From Spinellus fusiger (lineage: Eukaryota > Mucoromycota > Mucoromycetes > Mucorales > Phycomycetaceae): a DNA stretch of 64,000 bases. The translations under genes were made by a program, and so were the position numbers. Shown piece after piece: positions 44,054 through 54,160 of the stretch; position 1 is the stretch's first letter; each line of letters begins with the position of its first letter. The notes under the pieces were generated by a model. The model did no database searches. It saw only the letters and a program-made list of their open reading frames with translations, and had not been told where the DNA came from. Where the stretch lies: positions 372,001-436,000 of the forward strand of contig JALLLS010000014.1 of assembly GCA_025094145.1 (NCBI GenBank). Direction: 5' to 3'.

Positions 44054-46907
44054 ATGAACCCCTACCAGCGAAAAGAAGAGCCCAACCGTCCTGTAGTATC
44101 ACCTGACCCTGATGAGCTAATAGATGAGCTTGATGAGAAAATGGGACTGCAGGAAGAGGATCATCTTGATGAGAAGGATGGACTTCAGGACCAAGACGAT
44201 ATTGATGCGTTGTTCTCTGACTTACCATCTGATATGACGCATGAGCCAACGTAAGAAAGGACGAAAGAAAAAGGACTACTGTTTGCTAATAGTTAGTGAG
44301 TCGGAAGAAGAGAAAGAAGGAGATGTGTCTCTTCAGGTTACGAGTCAAACGACAGGCCCAGGCATAGATACACCAACAAGCGTCCTTGTCCTTGCCAGTG
44401 GACAGGATGCCAAATTCCAACAAATATTTACACAGTTCAATGGGTCTGAGGAATCTAATAAGCAGACAGCAGGTAATGGAGAGTATCTATTCTATCATGG
44501 CTTATAGATGGTATAGATGGTATGACTGAGCAGAACAAGAGAGAAGAGGGAACACTTTCTTCTGTGGGTGTAGATTCCTCTGCTGCTACTCTTGCTACTT
44601 CTGATACTCTTGCTACTTCTGATACTGCTATCACTGATGGAACTAAAGACAATAAAGATACTACCTATGAGAGGGAATCACCCTCCAATCACAGTCAGAG
44701 AAACAGTGTTGATAATGACATCAAAAGATCCTCAGTAACAAATACACACACAACAGTAGATACCACCAAAGGCAGAGAACGACAGGAAATTGTATTTGAC
44801 TTTAACAAGTTCCTTGAGCAAATGAAACGACGCAGTGCATCCCCTGTCACTGGTTATTTTAGAAGGTAATATCCACCTCCAACATGCACTCGATTAACAC
44901 TGTGCAGTTTCCTACAGCGCTTTGGACGAGGTTCATGGACTGTGACTGAACAAGTGACTATTATCCAGGACTTTCTGACAGTAAGCTACCGTACGAGTGG
45001 GTATATCAGCATGAAGCAGTAGAATTGACTCCATGCTAGTTTATCTATGATGAAATGCGTGAGTGCAATGTATGGAGGGATTTATCCGATCGTGAATTCG
45101 AGAATGCACAGGAAGGCATGGAGAAGCTTGTGATGAACCGTCTTCATCCATGGTAATGTGTGGACAAGAAGCAGAGATACTCATATACTCTCTATTCCAG
45201 GACATTCTCGCCCAGTACAACAGACGACAAGGAGAGAGATGAGATATTGCACCAAAAAATCAGCATCTTTCGGTGGATAAAGGAAGAGCATTTGGACATT
45301 CCTGATACAGAGAGCAATGAATCCTTTATCACCCTGGCAGTATCAGGTAAACACACATCTTCCACGGAAACCTGTATTCACCATAGCAGAGCTGCTCAAG
45401 TGCAATAATTACAAGGCACCCAGAGACAAGCTTATCTGTATTCTCAACTGTTGCAAGGTGATCTTTGGTATGTTCTGTAGACTGACTGTAGACTGACCCT
45501 AGGTGCTATTCGCTAGGCCTTATTAAGCACGTTGAAGGTGATGCAGGTGCAGACAAGTTTCTGCCTCTGTTGATTTATGTGGTGATTCGTGCCAACCCTC
45601 CTCGCCTAGTCTCCAATGTTCAGTAAGTCGTGAAATGCGTGCCTCACTCATTCTGTAAGGTATATCTCTCGCTTCCGTAGTCCTGAACATCTGCAGTCAG
45701 AAGCAGGTTACTATCTTACTAACCTGGTAAGTCATGATGGGGTTCCCTTGCAAGACAAGAGAACTCAATGGCGGTGTGTAGATGGGCGCCATTACTTTTA
45801 TTGAGACGATGGAAGCAAAATCACTCTCTATTTCAAAGGAGGAGTTCGAAGCGTAAGTGAGCGTGTGTTGCATGAGATGGAATTGACGTGAGGGGAGGCA
45901 GTAACATTGAACGGACAATGAACGAACTTGAACAAGAACGGCCGTTTATTACTCATGACAAACAGAAAGTGAATTATGACAATGCCATTCATCCTTTAAG
46001 ATCTCCTCGAGTGCAACCACAACCCCTGCTTGATTCTGTCAAGGCAGTACAGTTTCTGGAGAGAAGCTCTTCTTTTGCCCAAAAGACAATGCAGAAGCCA
46101 TTGACATTTGTGGGTAAAATACTCCAGGGATTGGGAGACAGTTCTACTGGAGGCAGTCGGCCTGATGGTCTAGAGGAAGAAGCACATCAGAGAGAGAGAG
46201 GACGATATCAGCCACCGTACCTGCATCCACAGCAGGAGAGACCACCTCGATGGAATCCAGAGAATGACTCTCACTATACTGCACGATTCCAACAACAGCA
46301 ACAGCAACAGCAACAGGGTTATGCTACTCATCCACCACAGTCACAAACACCCCTTCCTCCTCTTCCTTCTCCTTCTTCTTACCACCCACCTACCCTTGTT
46401 CAGGAAGACTATCCATCCACAGCCTATCCTGGTCAATATCCACAAGGCCATACATCTGGAGAACATGTTCCCAGTGGCTATCCTAACCATTACTCCACTC
46501 CTCATGAATTAGGACAAGAAACAAGAGTCACCTCTCAACATGACATAGACAGAGATGTTCAACAGGTGTTTGATGATAATCTCAAGACAATTGTTGCAAT
46601 GTTTCCTAATGTTGAGCCTGGCGTTTGTTTTATGATTCTCCAAGCCAACGATGGAAGGGTTTCTCATACGATTGACATGTGAGTCAATGCATGGGTTGGG
46701 GGAATAACCCAACCCACAGATAATAACAATAAGAAATAACCTTGGGGTGGAGAAAATAGTCTATTGGAGATGGCAGATGCTGCTTCTACAATGCCCAGTC
46801 ACCCAACACCACCTATTACGTCTGATGCCCTTCTGCCTACCACGTCACAGGCAGAAGAACAGGCAGAAGAACAGGCAGAAGAAGAAAAAGACCTTATTCG
46901 GCTATAA
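44054..46907 (+). CDS. VPS9: Vps9: Rab5-type guanine nucleotide exchange factor with C-terminal CUE domain
   Basis: Twelve exons: 44054-44250, 44297-44472, 44508-44865, 44908-44980, 45040-45152, 45201-45346, 45387-45467, 45517-45622, 45660-45726, 45782-45852, 45902-46678, 46760-46907 (770 residues). It would activate Rab5/Vps21 on endosomes. After an acidic, disordered N-terminus comes the helical bundle [20 protein letters not shown] and [17 protein letters not shown]. The VPS9 core follows: [37 protein letters not shown] with the catalytic Asp, [20 protein letters not shown] with the conserved Tyr. The CUE domain ([15 protein letters not shown] and LLEM) binds ubiquitin. A Gln run lies at 46290-46316. 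Exon 2 and exon 3 each have a second in-frame acceptor, so their starts are uncertain by a few to ~16 codons. Confidence 0.87.
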
Positions 46908-47259
46908 ACAGGCACATTCTTTAACTCCATTAAAGAATCAAGTACTCACCAATAAAGTATACATTCTACACAGTCACAAGACATCCCTCAGCGATATGGT
47001 CTGTGCTCATGTTCATGTTCACCGTGACATCACTATACTCCTTTTTTGGTCAGTGTCCTACTCTTGCAATGATGGTCCTAGTGACTGATGGAGTGACGTC
47101 GTTATGACCTTTTGGTATTTAATACTTGTGAGAAATAGATAAAGAGCCCAGCGACTCTTTTTGCTTCTTCTTTTGCTTCTTTTGCTTCTTGATCCCACCT
47201 ATTGGTGATTCTTTCTATTTTAAAGTACAGCTCTACTTCTTATTAACGAGAAAACAGTC

Positions 47260-48489
47260 ATGTCATCTCCCAATGATGAAGTCAACAATGTCGATAAGAT
47301 CCCCATTGAACAGAAAGGCGCCTTCCACTCCTTCTTAAAATCACTCACTTCCTTCTCGGGTGATCTGTCTTCTTTAACATGTCCTACTTTTCTTCTGGCT
47401 CCTGTGTCTCTGATTGAGTACTCGTAAGGAAACCAAAAAAGCAACGACAGCTAGAGTAGGGCTAACATTCTTCTCTACAGTGAGTATTGGACTCAGCAAC
47501 CAGAACTCTTTGCTGCCATTCCCAAAGCGGGGGATGAAGTGCAGCGGATGTTGGCATTTGTCAAGTGGTACATCTCTTCTCTCAACGCGTCTTACTCTAG
47601 CCGCGTCCCCAAAGGAGAATGGGAGAAGAAGCCCTACAACCCTATTCTTGGTGAGCAGTTCTCCATGGCATGGGGTGAGGTCGATGGATGTGGTGAGACA
47701 CACGTCACATGTGAACAGGTCTCCCATCATCCTCCTGTCACAGCCTTCTTTATTGAGAATGCCAAAGCAGGCGTCACTATGAATGGCCACACGGGACAGA
47801 AGACGCGCTTCTCAGGGACCTCCCTGATGTGTGACCAGGTGGGCCAGAGCACAGTCACTCTCCAACAGGGCGACGAATCCTATCTATTGACCAGTCCTTC
47901 TCTGACCGTCAATGGCATTTGGTATGCCGCCCCCTATGTTGAACTCACAGGGCAGTGCTATATTCAATCCACGACAGGACTGTACTGTACGATTGAGTAC
48001 TCCTCCCGTGGTTGGATTTCAGGAGAGAGAAACCACTTCAAGTGCTATGTGCGTAAGAATGGTGGGAATCCCAAAGAGTACATGTACAAGATCGAGGGAC
48101 AGTGGAGTCATAAATCAACACTGGTGGCCTATGGAAGTAAATCGCCTGAACCCTTTTTGGACGTTACTCTCTTGAAGCCTGCAGAGATGCATGTGAAAGA
48201 GGCCTCGGCAGAGAATGCACTGGAGAGCCGTCGGATCTGGCAAAGGGTGTCAGAGGCCATTCATCAAGGCGATACACAAACCGCCAGTTTGGAGAAGGTT
48301 AAGGTTGAGAACCAGCAGCGTCAACAGCGTCAGGAGAGAGAAGAGAAGGGTGTTACTTGGGAGTCTGCTCATTTCCATTGGACAGAAGACGAGGCCAAGG
48401 TGCAGAGTCTTCAGCGTATGTTGGTATCGACAGTGAAGTCAAAGTATGAGCCAGCAACCAGTGGCAATTGGGTGTACAAGAGTGCTTAA
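47260..48489 (+). CDS. Osh4/Kes1-type oxysterol-binding protein-related lipid transfer protein
   Basis: Two exons: 47260-47423, 47481-48489 (390 residues). A short ORP without PH or ankyrin regions, as in yeast Osh4/Kes1, which exchanges sterol for PI4P at the Golgi. The lid region SFLKSLTSFSGDLSSLTCPT precedes the core. The signature EQVSHHPP is exact, and KPYNPILGEQFSMAW, FIENAKAGVTMNGH, PYVELTGQCYIQS and the tail WESAHFHWTEDEAK, KYEPATSGNWVYK fit the family. The start was chosen at the first ATG after a TTTTAAAG/pyrimidine leader; the lid starts about 20 residues in. About 350 bp separate it from Vps9 on the same strand. Confidence 0.9.
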
Positions 48490-48817
48490 AGAGTGCTCCT
48501 AATAGAAGACTCTCTTTTATTACTTCTATTACCCATTGCTCTTGTTAACAAGGGGGGAAAAATTCTCTCTCTTTCTCTCTTTCTCTCTTTCTCTTGGTCC
48601 AAGTGTATTTTGACTATTGTTTTCTTCTTCTGTACATAGCAACCTTCTTTATCAATAATACACTACACTTTTCCTTGTCATAAATAGTAGTAATGGTCGC
48701 CATGATAATAATGATAATGTCATGGAGATGGGGGTGTGGCTGTAGGAGAGACAAAACAAAAACAAAAAACAGATCCAGCAATGTCTGAAAGAATCCTAGG
48801 TATCTCTGTTGGTTGTA

Positions 48818-50168
48818 CAGGCACACACACAATTGAATTTAATACTTGCCTAAATTTTAATAAAAAAAAACTTTTTTTTTTTGCATAAAACTCTTCTTCT
48901 TTCCAAATAGTGTTAAACCAACACACTATGTCAGATACATTTTCAGAAACATACACTCGTGGAGAATATAATAAGACAGAAGATAAAAAGCTATGGGGCA
49001 TCTATTACCAGTTTATGGCTGGATTAAAATTGACTGTCACTGCAAACGTAGTTGAGAGGAATAAGCCCACAGTTCAAAGTAATATTATAAATATCAAAGA
49101 ACGTGGGTCACCATTGCGTTTAAAGAGTCACGGCATATATATAAAGCCAGTGGTAGGGACCTCAGACACCTGGAAAAAGTCATTAGAAAGGACCCATTTG
49201 CCTCATAGAATCAGCTGAAATTAGGAATATTGAAGATTCAGGTGGATATATGTCGAAACACCATTATCAGCTACTACAATCAGCTAGGATTCGGATCTTT
49301 TTCTTTATCTAACAAGCCAACCTAAATTGAAATAACACAAAGAAAAGTGACTTAGCTGGGCTAAAGAGCATGTCAATTGGACGAACGACCAGTAAAGAAG
49401 TGTTATTTAGTCTGATGAGTCCAGGTACACCGTCAAAAGGAACGATGGAGGTGCCCGTGTCATCAAAAAAGTTGGAGAATGTTATGATCCTAATCCTATT
49501 GTTCCAACAACAAATTTTGGTGGTGGTGGGGTCATGGTTTGGAACTGTTTTTAGGTGGGCAGATTTGGCTCATGAGTCTTTGTTGATGGCATTATAAACA
49601 AATACAAATATATCAAAATCTTGGCTGGTGAGTTTCATCCTTGGTTCATGGAATTGCATCAGAAAGAGAACAGTGAGTTTCTGTTACAAGAAGAGGGTGA
49701 TAGCTGTCATACTGGGGCCTATGTCAGAGGGTGGAAAGAGACATATCAAATTAGGGTTCTTTGATTACTAGCCTACACAAAATCCTTGAATTAAACCCAA
49801 TTGAACACATCTGATATGCATTGGAAAGACTAATTCAAGAAAAAAGAGTATCTATTACCAATATAGAAAGTTTGAAGGCTCTACTTGCATAGGAGTGGAA
49901 GAAGGTTAGTGTTGAACCTGAATAACAATAAATTCAAAGTATGACAGATAGATGCCAGGCAGTTATTGATGCCAAAGAAGGCCATACAAAACATTAATTA
50001 TATTATTATTATTTTATTTTCTATAATTAAAGATGTTGAGCTTTGTTGTGTGGAAGTTTGAAGCTTCTATATCAAATGTGGAGTGTTTTATCTAATGTTG
50101 AACATATCCTAAATATTTCGTTCTGATATTAATTCTCAAAAGTATTAAATTCAATTGGGTGTGACAGT
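48818..50168 (+). mobile_element. Degenerate Tc1/mariner element (older relative of the 52152 element)
   Basis: Termini CAGGCACACACACAATTGAA at 48818 and a matching inverted end finishing GTGTGACAG at 50168, each next to TA; both share AATTGAATTTAATACTT. At ~1.35 kb it equals the length of the 52152-53494 element. Transposase relics are in the same order: a helix-turn-helix frame (48928-49140, NKPTVQSNIINIKERGSPLR), then fragments readable across frames such as WTNDQ, DESRYTV-like, VMVWNCF, FVDGI, EFHPWFMEL, and an end resembling DRCQAVIDAKEGHTKH near 49950-49996. Many stops and frameshifts. Clearly dead. Confidence 0.78.
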
Positions 50169-50746
50169 ATACTTTGGATCGACGCCTGCTACTACTGATG
50201 GATCTCCCAAGTAGAATAAAACTACTGGTAACTATACTCGTTGCATTGACAGTGGTCATAAACAGTACAGTCATTTAGAAGATGGAGCTGCATATAATAA
50301 TCACTGAATCTATGGACATCTTTTTGTGTTGGGTAGATACAATAGGTAGAGTGCAGAATCAATAACCTTTATTATTATTATTATTTGGCTGGATGAAGTT
50401 GAATGGTGAGATGTTGGCCTGTATTAAGCTATTTCTCATACTTGTTAAAACATCCCAGCAGAAACTTCACTCATACAAAAGAACAGAAATAAGGCCTGTT
50501 GTTCTATAGCCGTTGATTATTCCCATGGAGATACTCGCCTTTCTTTTCTAATGTCTTTTCTACTTTTTTTTTTATTTATTTCATTGATCTTGATCCACTG
50601 TCCTAATCTCCGTCAGTACGTTTCATTTAAGAGTGATAGGATAGAGGTATCTGGATCTGGACATGAAAAAAAAGAAAAAAGAAAAAAAGAAAAACATTTT
50701 CCTCACAGTGACGGTTCAACTCTATGACTTTTACAAGATGACATTC

Positions 50747-52151
50747 TACACACCAGGAGATTTTTTTTGGCTTTTAATCAGTGACACAACCTTCCCTTTA
50801 AGTCCATCCCAAATTTTGCCCTTTTATGGAACTGTGTTTAAAATCAAAAGGTTTACAAGTATCTGTAATAAAGGGGCACTGTGGTTATCAACAGGACCAC
50901 TAGAGAGATGAATCCGTAGTTGTTTGGTCTCTAGCAGGGACAACGAAATGGAGTATTAGTACAAAGGCTAGTCTAGGGAAATCAAAGAGGTTACATGAAC
51001 AGGAACACAACACACGATTTGATCACAACGGGTAACTAGGCAACTGTTCTTTAAGGAATTATTTTCTTTCTAGAATGTTGTTGTAGTCTGCATTACTTTG
51101 GTAGTTATGATTAAGCAAATGACTTGTGAAAATTCGATTTGTTCTCTTCTGCTCGAATATAAATACCTGCCAACCACACTGTCTGCTGTTATTCATAACC
51201 TCTACCCTCTTTATTTTGTTTGCCTTTGTCTGGCATATAAACCAACAGTTGTGATCTGGTGAGTGTTTGTGCATGTTTATTATGTCTGACATGTTAGTCA
51301 GTTTCTATTGTATATTCTTTTACTATAATAAGCCCAGTGAATCCGTTACAAAGGCAAAGGCAAGAAAAAGGTGCCAGTGCAAGGGTAATACGACACACAC
51401 ACAGAGTACATTAATACATCTCGAACTAATTATTCTTACTACTGTTTTATTAGTGAAGAAAGGGTATTGGCACCTAAAAGGATTAGAGTATAACCCTGCC
51501 AAACTGCCTGTAATTGCTTATGGTACAAGAATGAAAGGAAAAGATACTGCCAAATTTAAAGGCCATTGTGTTGGTTTGACAAGAATTATATATCAATCAC
51601 TGAAGAAGAGACAAAAAGATGGAGATCTTCTTATGGTTGATGTTGATAAGTTCCGAACATCGAGAGTAAACATGATTGACTTCTCACCTAATATGAAAAG
51701 CTCTTTTAACAGTTACTTTGTTTTATTTTATTTTGTTGTTCTCAAGATCTGCCACACTTATAACACAAATAACCTCACCGAGGTATTAATAAATTTCAAC
51801 AATATCCACCCTTGCTAAAGGTATGGAATTGTTTAGAACAGAGATGTGAATGCATCAAAGAATATCTATACAATTGCAGAAGAGTGTTTAAAGGGTCTCC
51901 ATCGACCAGTTACATTCTGTCGAGAAGAATAGATATTCTTATTCGTATTCATATTATATATCGCCATATCAAAGGCGGTTTCCTCCAGAATTCAGATATT
52001 TACAGGTAAATCTACATAATAATCTTTATTTATTTAAAAGCTAACATGAATACATCTTAGTTTATTTTTGCTCCTTTTCAAATCGATGTATCACTTAAAC
52101 AATTGTAGTCTGACTATTTCCTTTTATATCCTAAAGATCTCCTGGTGTGTA
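50747..52151 (+). mobile_element. TACACACC-family element, copy 3, carrying a Fanzor relic
   Basis: Inverted ends: TACACACCAGGAGATTTTTT at 50747 and a right end whose reverse complement begins TACACACCAGGAGATCTTTA, finishing at 52151. The TA at each outer edge suggests TA target duplication, as in the Tc1/mariner superfamily. The interior from ~51330 to 51932 holds the Fanzor remnant listed separately. The first ~130 bp match copy 2 (22960-23065) and the last ~35 bp match copies 1 and 2. No transposase of its own is readable. Confidence 0.65.
51330..51932 (+). pseudogene. Fanzor (eukaryotic TnpB-like RuvC nuclease) carboxy-terminal relic
   Basis: One frame carries, in TnpB/Fanzor order, YWHLKGLEYNPAKLPVIAYG, KDTAKFKGHCVGLTRIIYQS, LKKRQKDGDLLMVDVDKFRT with SR, a CxxC-like ICHTYNTNNLTEV, and NRDVNASKNIYTIAEECLKG followed by LHRPVTFCREE and a stop at 51932. 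KFRTSR..C is the DEFRTSKxC zinc-ribbon entry, and RDVNASKNI is the RuvC-III block with its catalytic Asp. Between TSR and ICHT is a GTAAAC..CTCAAG stretch (51666-51746, 81 nt) that looks like an intron, since removing it restores the motif. A TAA (51816) and a TAG (51834) break the frame, one Cys of the ribbon is Tyr, and no RuvC-I part is recognisable upstream. Confidence 0.65.
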
Positions 52152-53494
52152 CAGTCACACAACATTAGAAAGTATACGACCCCCTAATTTATACATTTTT
52201 AAACATGATTCTTCTTTTTTTTTACCACAGAATCACATTCCATTAAGCAATCTCAAATGTCAAACGCAGAATCCTCAATTAAAAACTCTAGAGTTTATAA
52301 TAAGCTTGAAGAAAGAGAGTACTGGGGTGTTTACTGGCTTAAAAAAGAAAAATACTCCATGGGTGCCATTTCAAAGGTCATTGGCATTAGCAAGTCTACT
52401 GTCCAAAAGACCATTAGTAGAATAAAGACTAATGGTACACCTCTACCAATACCTAGTTCTGGTGCACCAAAAAAACTTAACGAGAGAGACCTCAGACGAC
52501 TTGAGGCTATTCTAAAAGGCAACCCATTTGTCTCCTATAACTTCATAAATTTTGAACTCAAGGCACATGAGATAATCATCTGTAGAGCAACATTCATCAG
52601 ATATATACATCCAATTGGGTTTGGTTCCTACTTCTCAGCACACAAGCCAAGGTTTTCTGAAGAAAACATGAAGAAAAGACTTCGTTGGGTGAAGGAACAG
52701 GTCAATTGGACTCCTGAGGATTGGAGACGCGTTGTAGGGTCTGATGAGTCACGGTTTGAAGTAGAGGGTTACCAGGGAGGAGCCAGAGTGATTCGAAAGA
52801 TAGGAGAGAGGTATAAGGCTGCTCATATCATGCCTACAACCAAATGGGGGAAAGGTAGCATAATGATCTGGAACTGTTTCTGGGCGGGTGGATTTGGGCC
52901 TTTGTTCTTTGTTGATGGCACTGTAAATCAGGACGTATATGTCAACATTTTGGCAGAAAATTTTCTGCCGTGGTTCATTGAATTAAATGAGAAGGAGGAT
53001 AAGGACTTCATATTCCAAGAAGATGGGGTTAGCTGCTATACAGGTGGCTATACAACATAGTGGAAAAACACACATCAAATCAGGCGCTTTGATTACTGGC
53101 CTGCCCAAAGTCCTGATCTCAACCCCATTGAACATCTCTGGAGCTGTCTTGATAAGCTTATTGATAACAAGAGGGACGGTATCAAAAATATCGATGAGCT
53201 CAAGACAGCTTTAGAAGAAGCTTGGGGAAATATCCACGTTGATCTTGCCGAACGTTTAGTTGACTCAATGAAGGATCGCTACCAGGCAGTTATTGATGCC
53301 AAAGGTGGCCCAACAAAATATTAAATAAAAACTTTTATATTTATATTACTATAGACAATATGTTAAACTAACTTTGTGTTGAATTTGAAGTCATTAGTAT
53401 GTGTTTTGAGGTCGTAACATTTATATCCGTAAAGCATGCTTTTTTTCAGGATTTCAAAAATGAAAATCGTATACTTTCTAATGTTGTGTGACTG
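52152..53494 (+). mobile_element. Nearly intact Tc1/mariner transposon
   Basis: Perfect 28-bp inverted terminal repeats at 52152-52179 and 53467-53494 (beginning CAGTCACACAACATTAGAAA), flanked by TA on both sides (52150-52151 and 53495-53496). It contains one transposase frame with a single internal stop. The left TA target coincides with the last two bases of the neighbouring TACACACC element. The right end lies 43 bp before the start codon of the GNAT gene. The perfect repeats indicate a young insertion. Confidence 0.92.
52257..53324 (+). pseudogene. Tc1/mariner DDE transposase with one in-frame TAG
   Basis: 356 codons from ATG to the final TAA, interrupted only by TAG at 53058-53060. N-terminal helix-turn-helix: YSMGAISKVIGISKSTVQKT. 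DDE core: first Asp in VGSDESRFEVEG, second Asp in FQEDGVSCYTGG, third acidic residue in PAQSPDLNPIEHLW, as in Tc1 transposases. WNCFWAGGFGPLFFVDGTVN lies between. The end DRYQAVIDAKGGPTKY is intact. The stop separates the second and third catalytic residues, so without readthrough the product is inactive. Length is normal for the family (340-360). Confidence 0.9.
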
Positions 53495-53537
53495 TATAAG
53501 AACAATTAAGTCCCAAAAATAAAAATAAAAAATCAAC

Positions 53538-54160
53538 ATGTCAACCTATTCTGATCTCAAAATAACACAGGCACACACCACTCAAGACCAGCAGAAATGC
53601 ATAGATATCCGTGTTTGTGTGTTTGTAGACGAGCAAAAATACCCACTCCTAACTGAGACTGAAGAGTAAGTAAATCTTCATCCACGGTCAATCCATGACT
53701 ATTGCTACTGCTATTACTGCTATTACTGTTATTACTGTTATTACTATTACTATGTGATTTGGTTTGTTTAAGGAGTCTCCCTAACCTATGCCCCAGCCCT
53801 TATGATAGAGTCTGTGATCATTATTTGGCCACATGTCTTGTAATGGAAGAAAACTCTCTACTAAGAATCCCTGTAGGAACAGTACGCTACTTATCCTATT
53901 CGGACAGCGTGGCAAAACTGGGTCGTCTGGCAGTTCTTCCAAAGGCACGCAGATTGAGTGTGGGTCGTAAATTAGTAGAACACGTTATAAAAGTGGCTCA
54001 GATACACGGCAAAGAGGCGGTCATACTGCACGCTCAGCAAGACAAACGCGGGTTTTATGAAAAGATAGGGTTTTTAGTGGATCCCTGTGATGAAGAAGGG
54101 TTTCTTGAAGATGGCACGCCTCATGTTCGTATGTGGAATCGCTCTATTGGGATCCTATGA
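53538..54160 (+). CDS. GNAT-family N-acetyltransferase
   Basis: Two exons: 53538-53665 and 53773-54160 (171 residues). Exon 1 reads MSTYSDLKITQAHTTQDQQK and CIDIRVCVFVDEQKYPLLTE, the typical start of small GNAT enzymes (IRxxVFVDEQxxP). Exon 2 carries the central strands (HYLATCLVMEEN, PVGTVRYL), the acetyl-CoA binding loop LGRLAVLPKARRLSVGRKLV (usual pattern RxxGxG/A; here R-R-L-S-V-G-R-K), and HGKEAVILHAQQDKRGFYEK followed by IGF, as in YkkB/ElaA-like proteins. Substrate unknown. The intron contains an ATTACT/GCT repeat. The ATG is 43 bp from a mariner insertion, so the normal promoter must lie beyond or within that element, or the gene may be poorly expressed. Confidence 0.8.

Noticed and set aside
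45660..45681. CGTAG acceptor at about 45681 for Vps9 exon 9
   Set aside because: It would delete the conserved YISRFR segment; the GTAAG at 45659 keeps the VPS9 domain intact.
51059..51292. 77-codon minus-strand frame inside the Fanzor element
   Set aside because: Looks plausible in composition but no motif is recognised and it opposes the coding direction of the relic.
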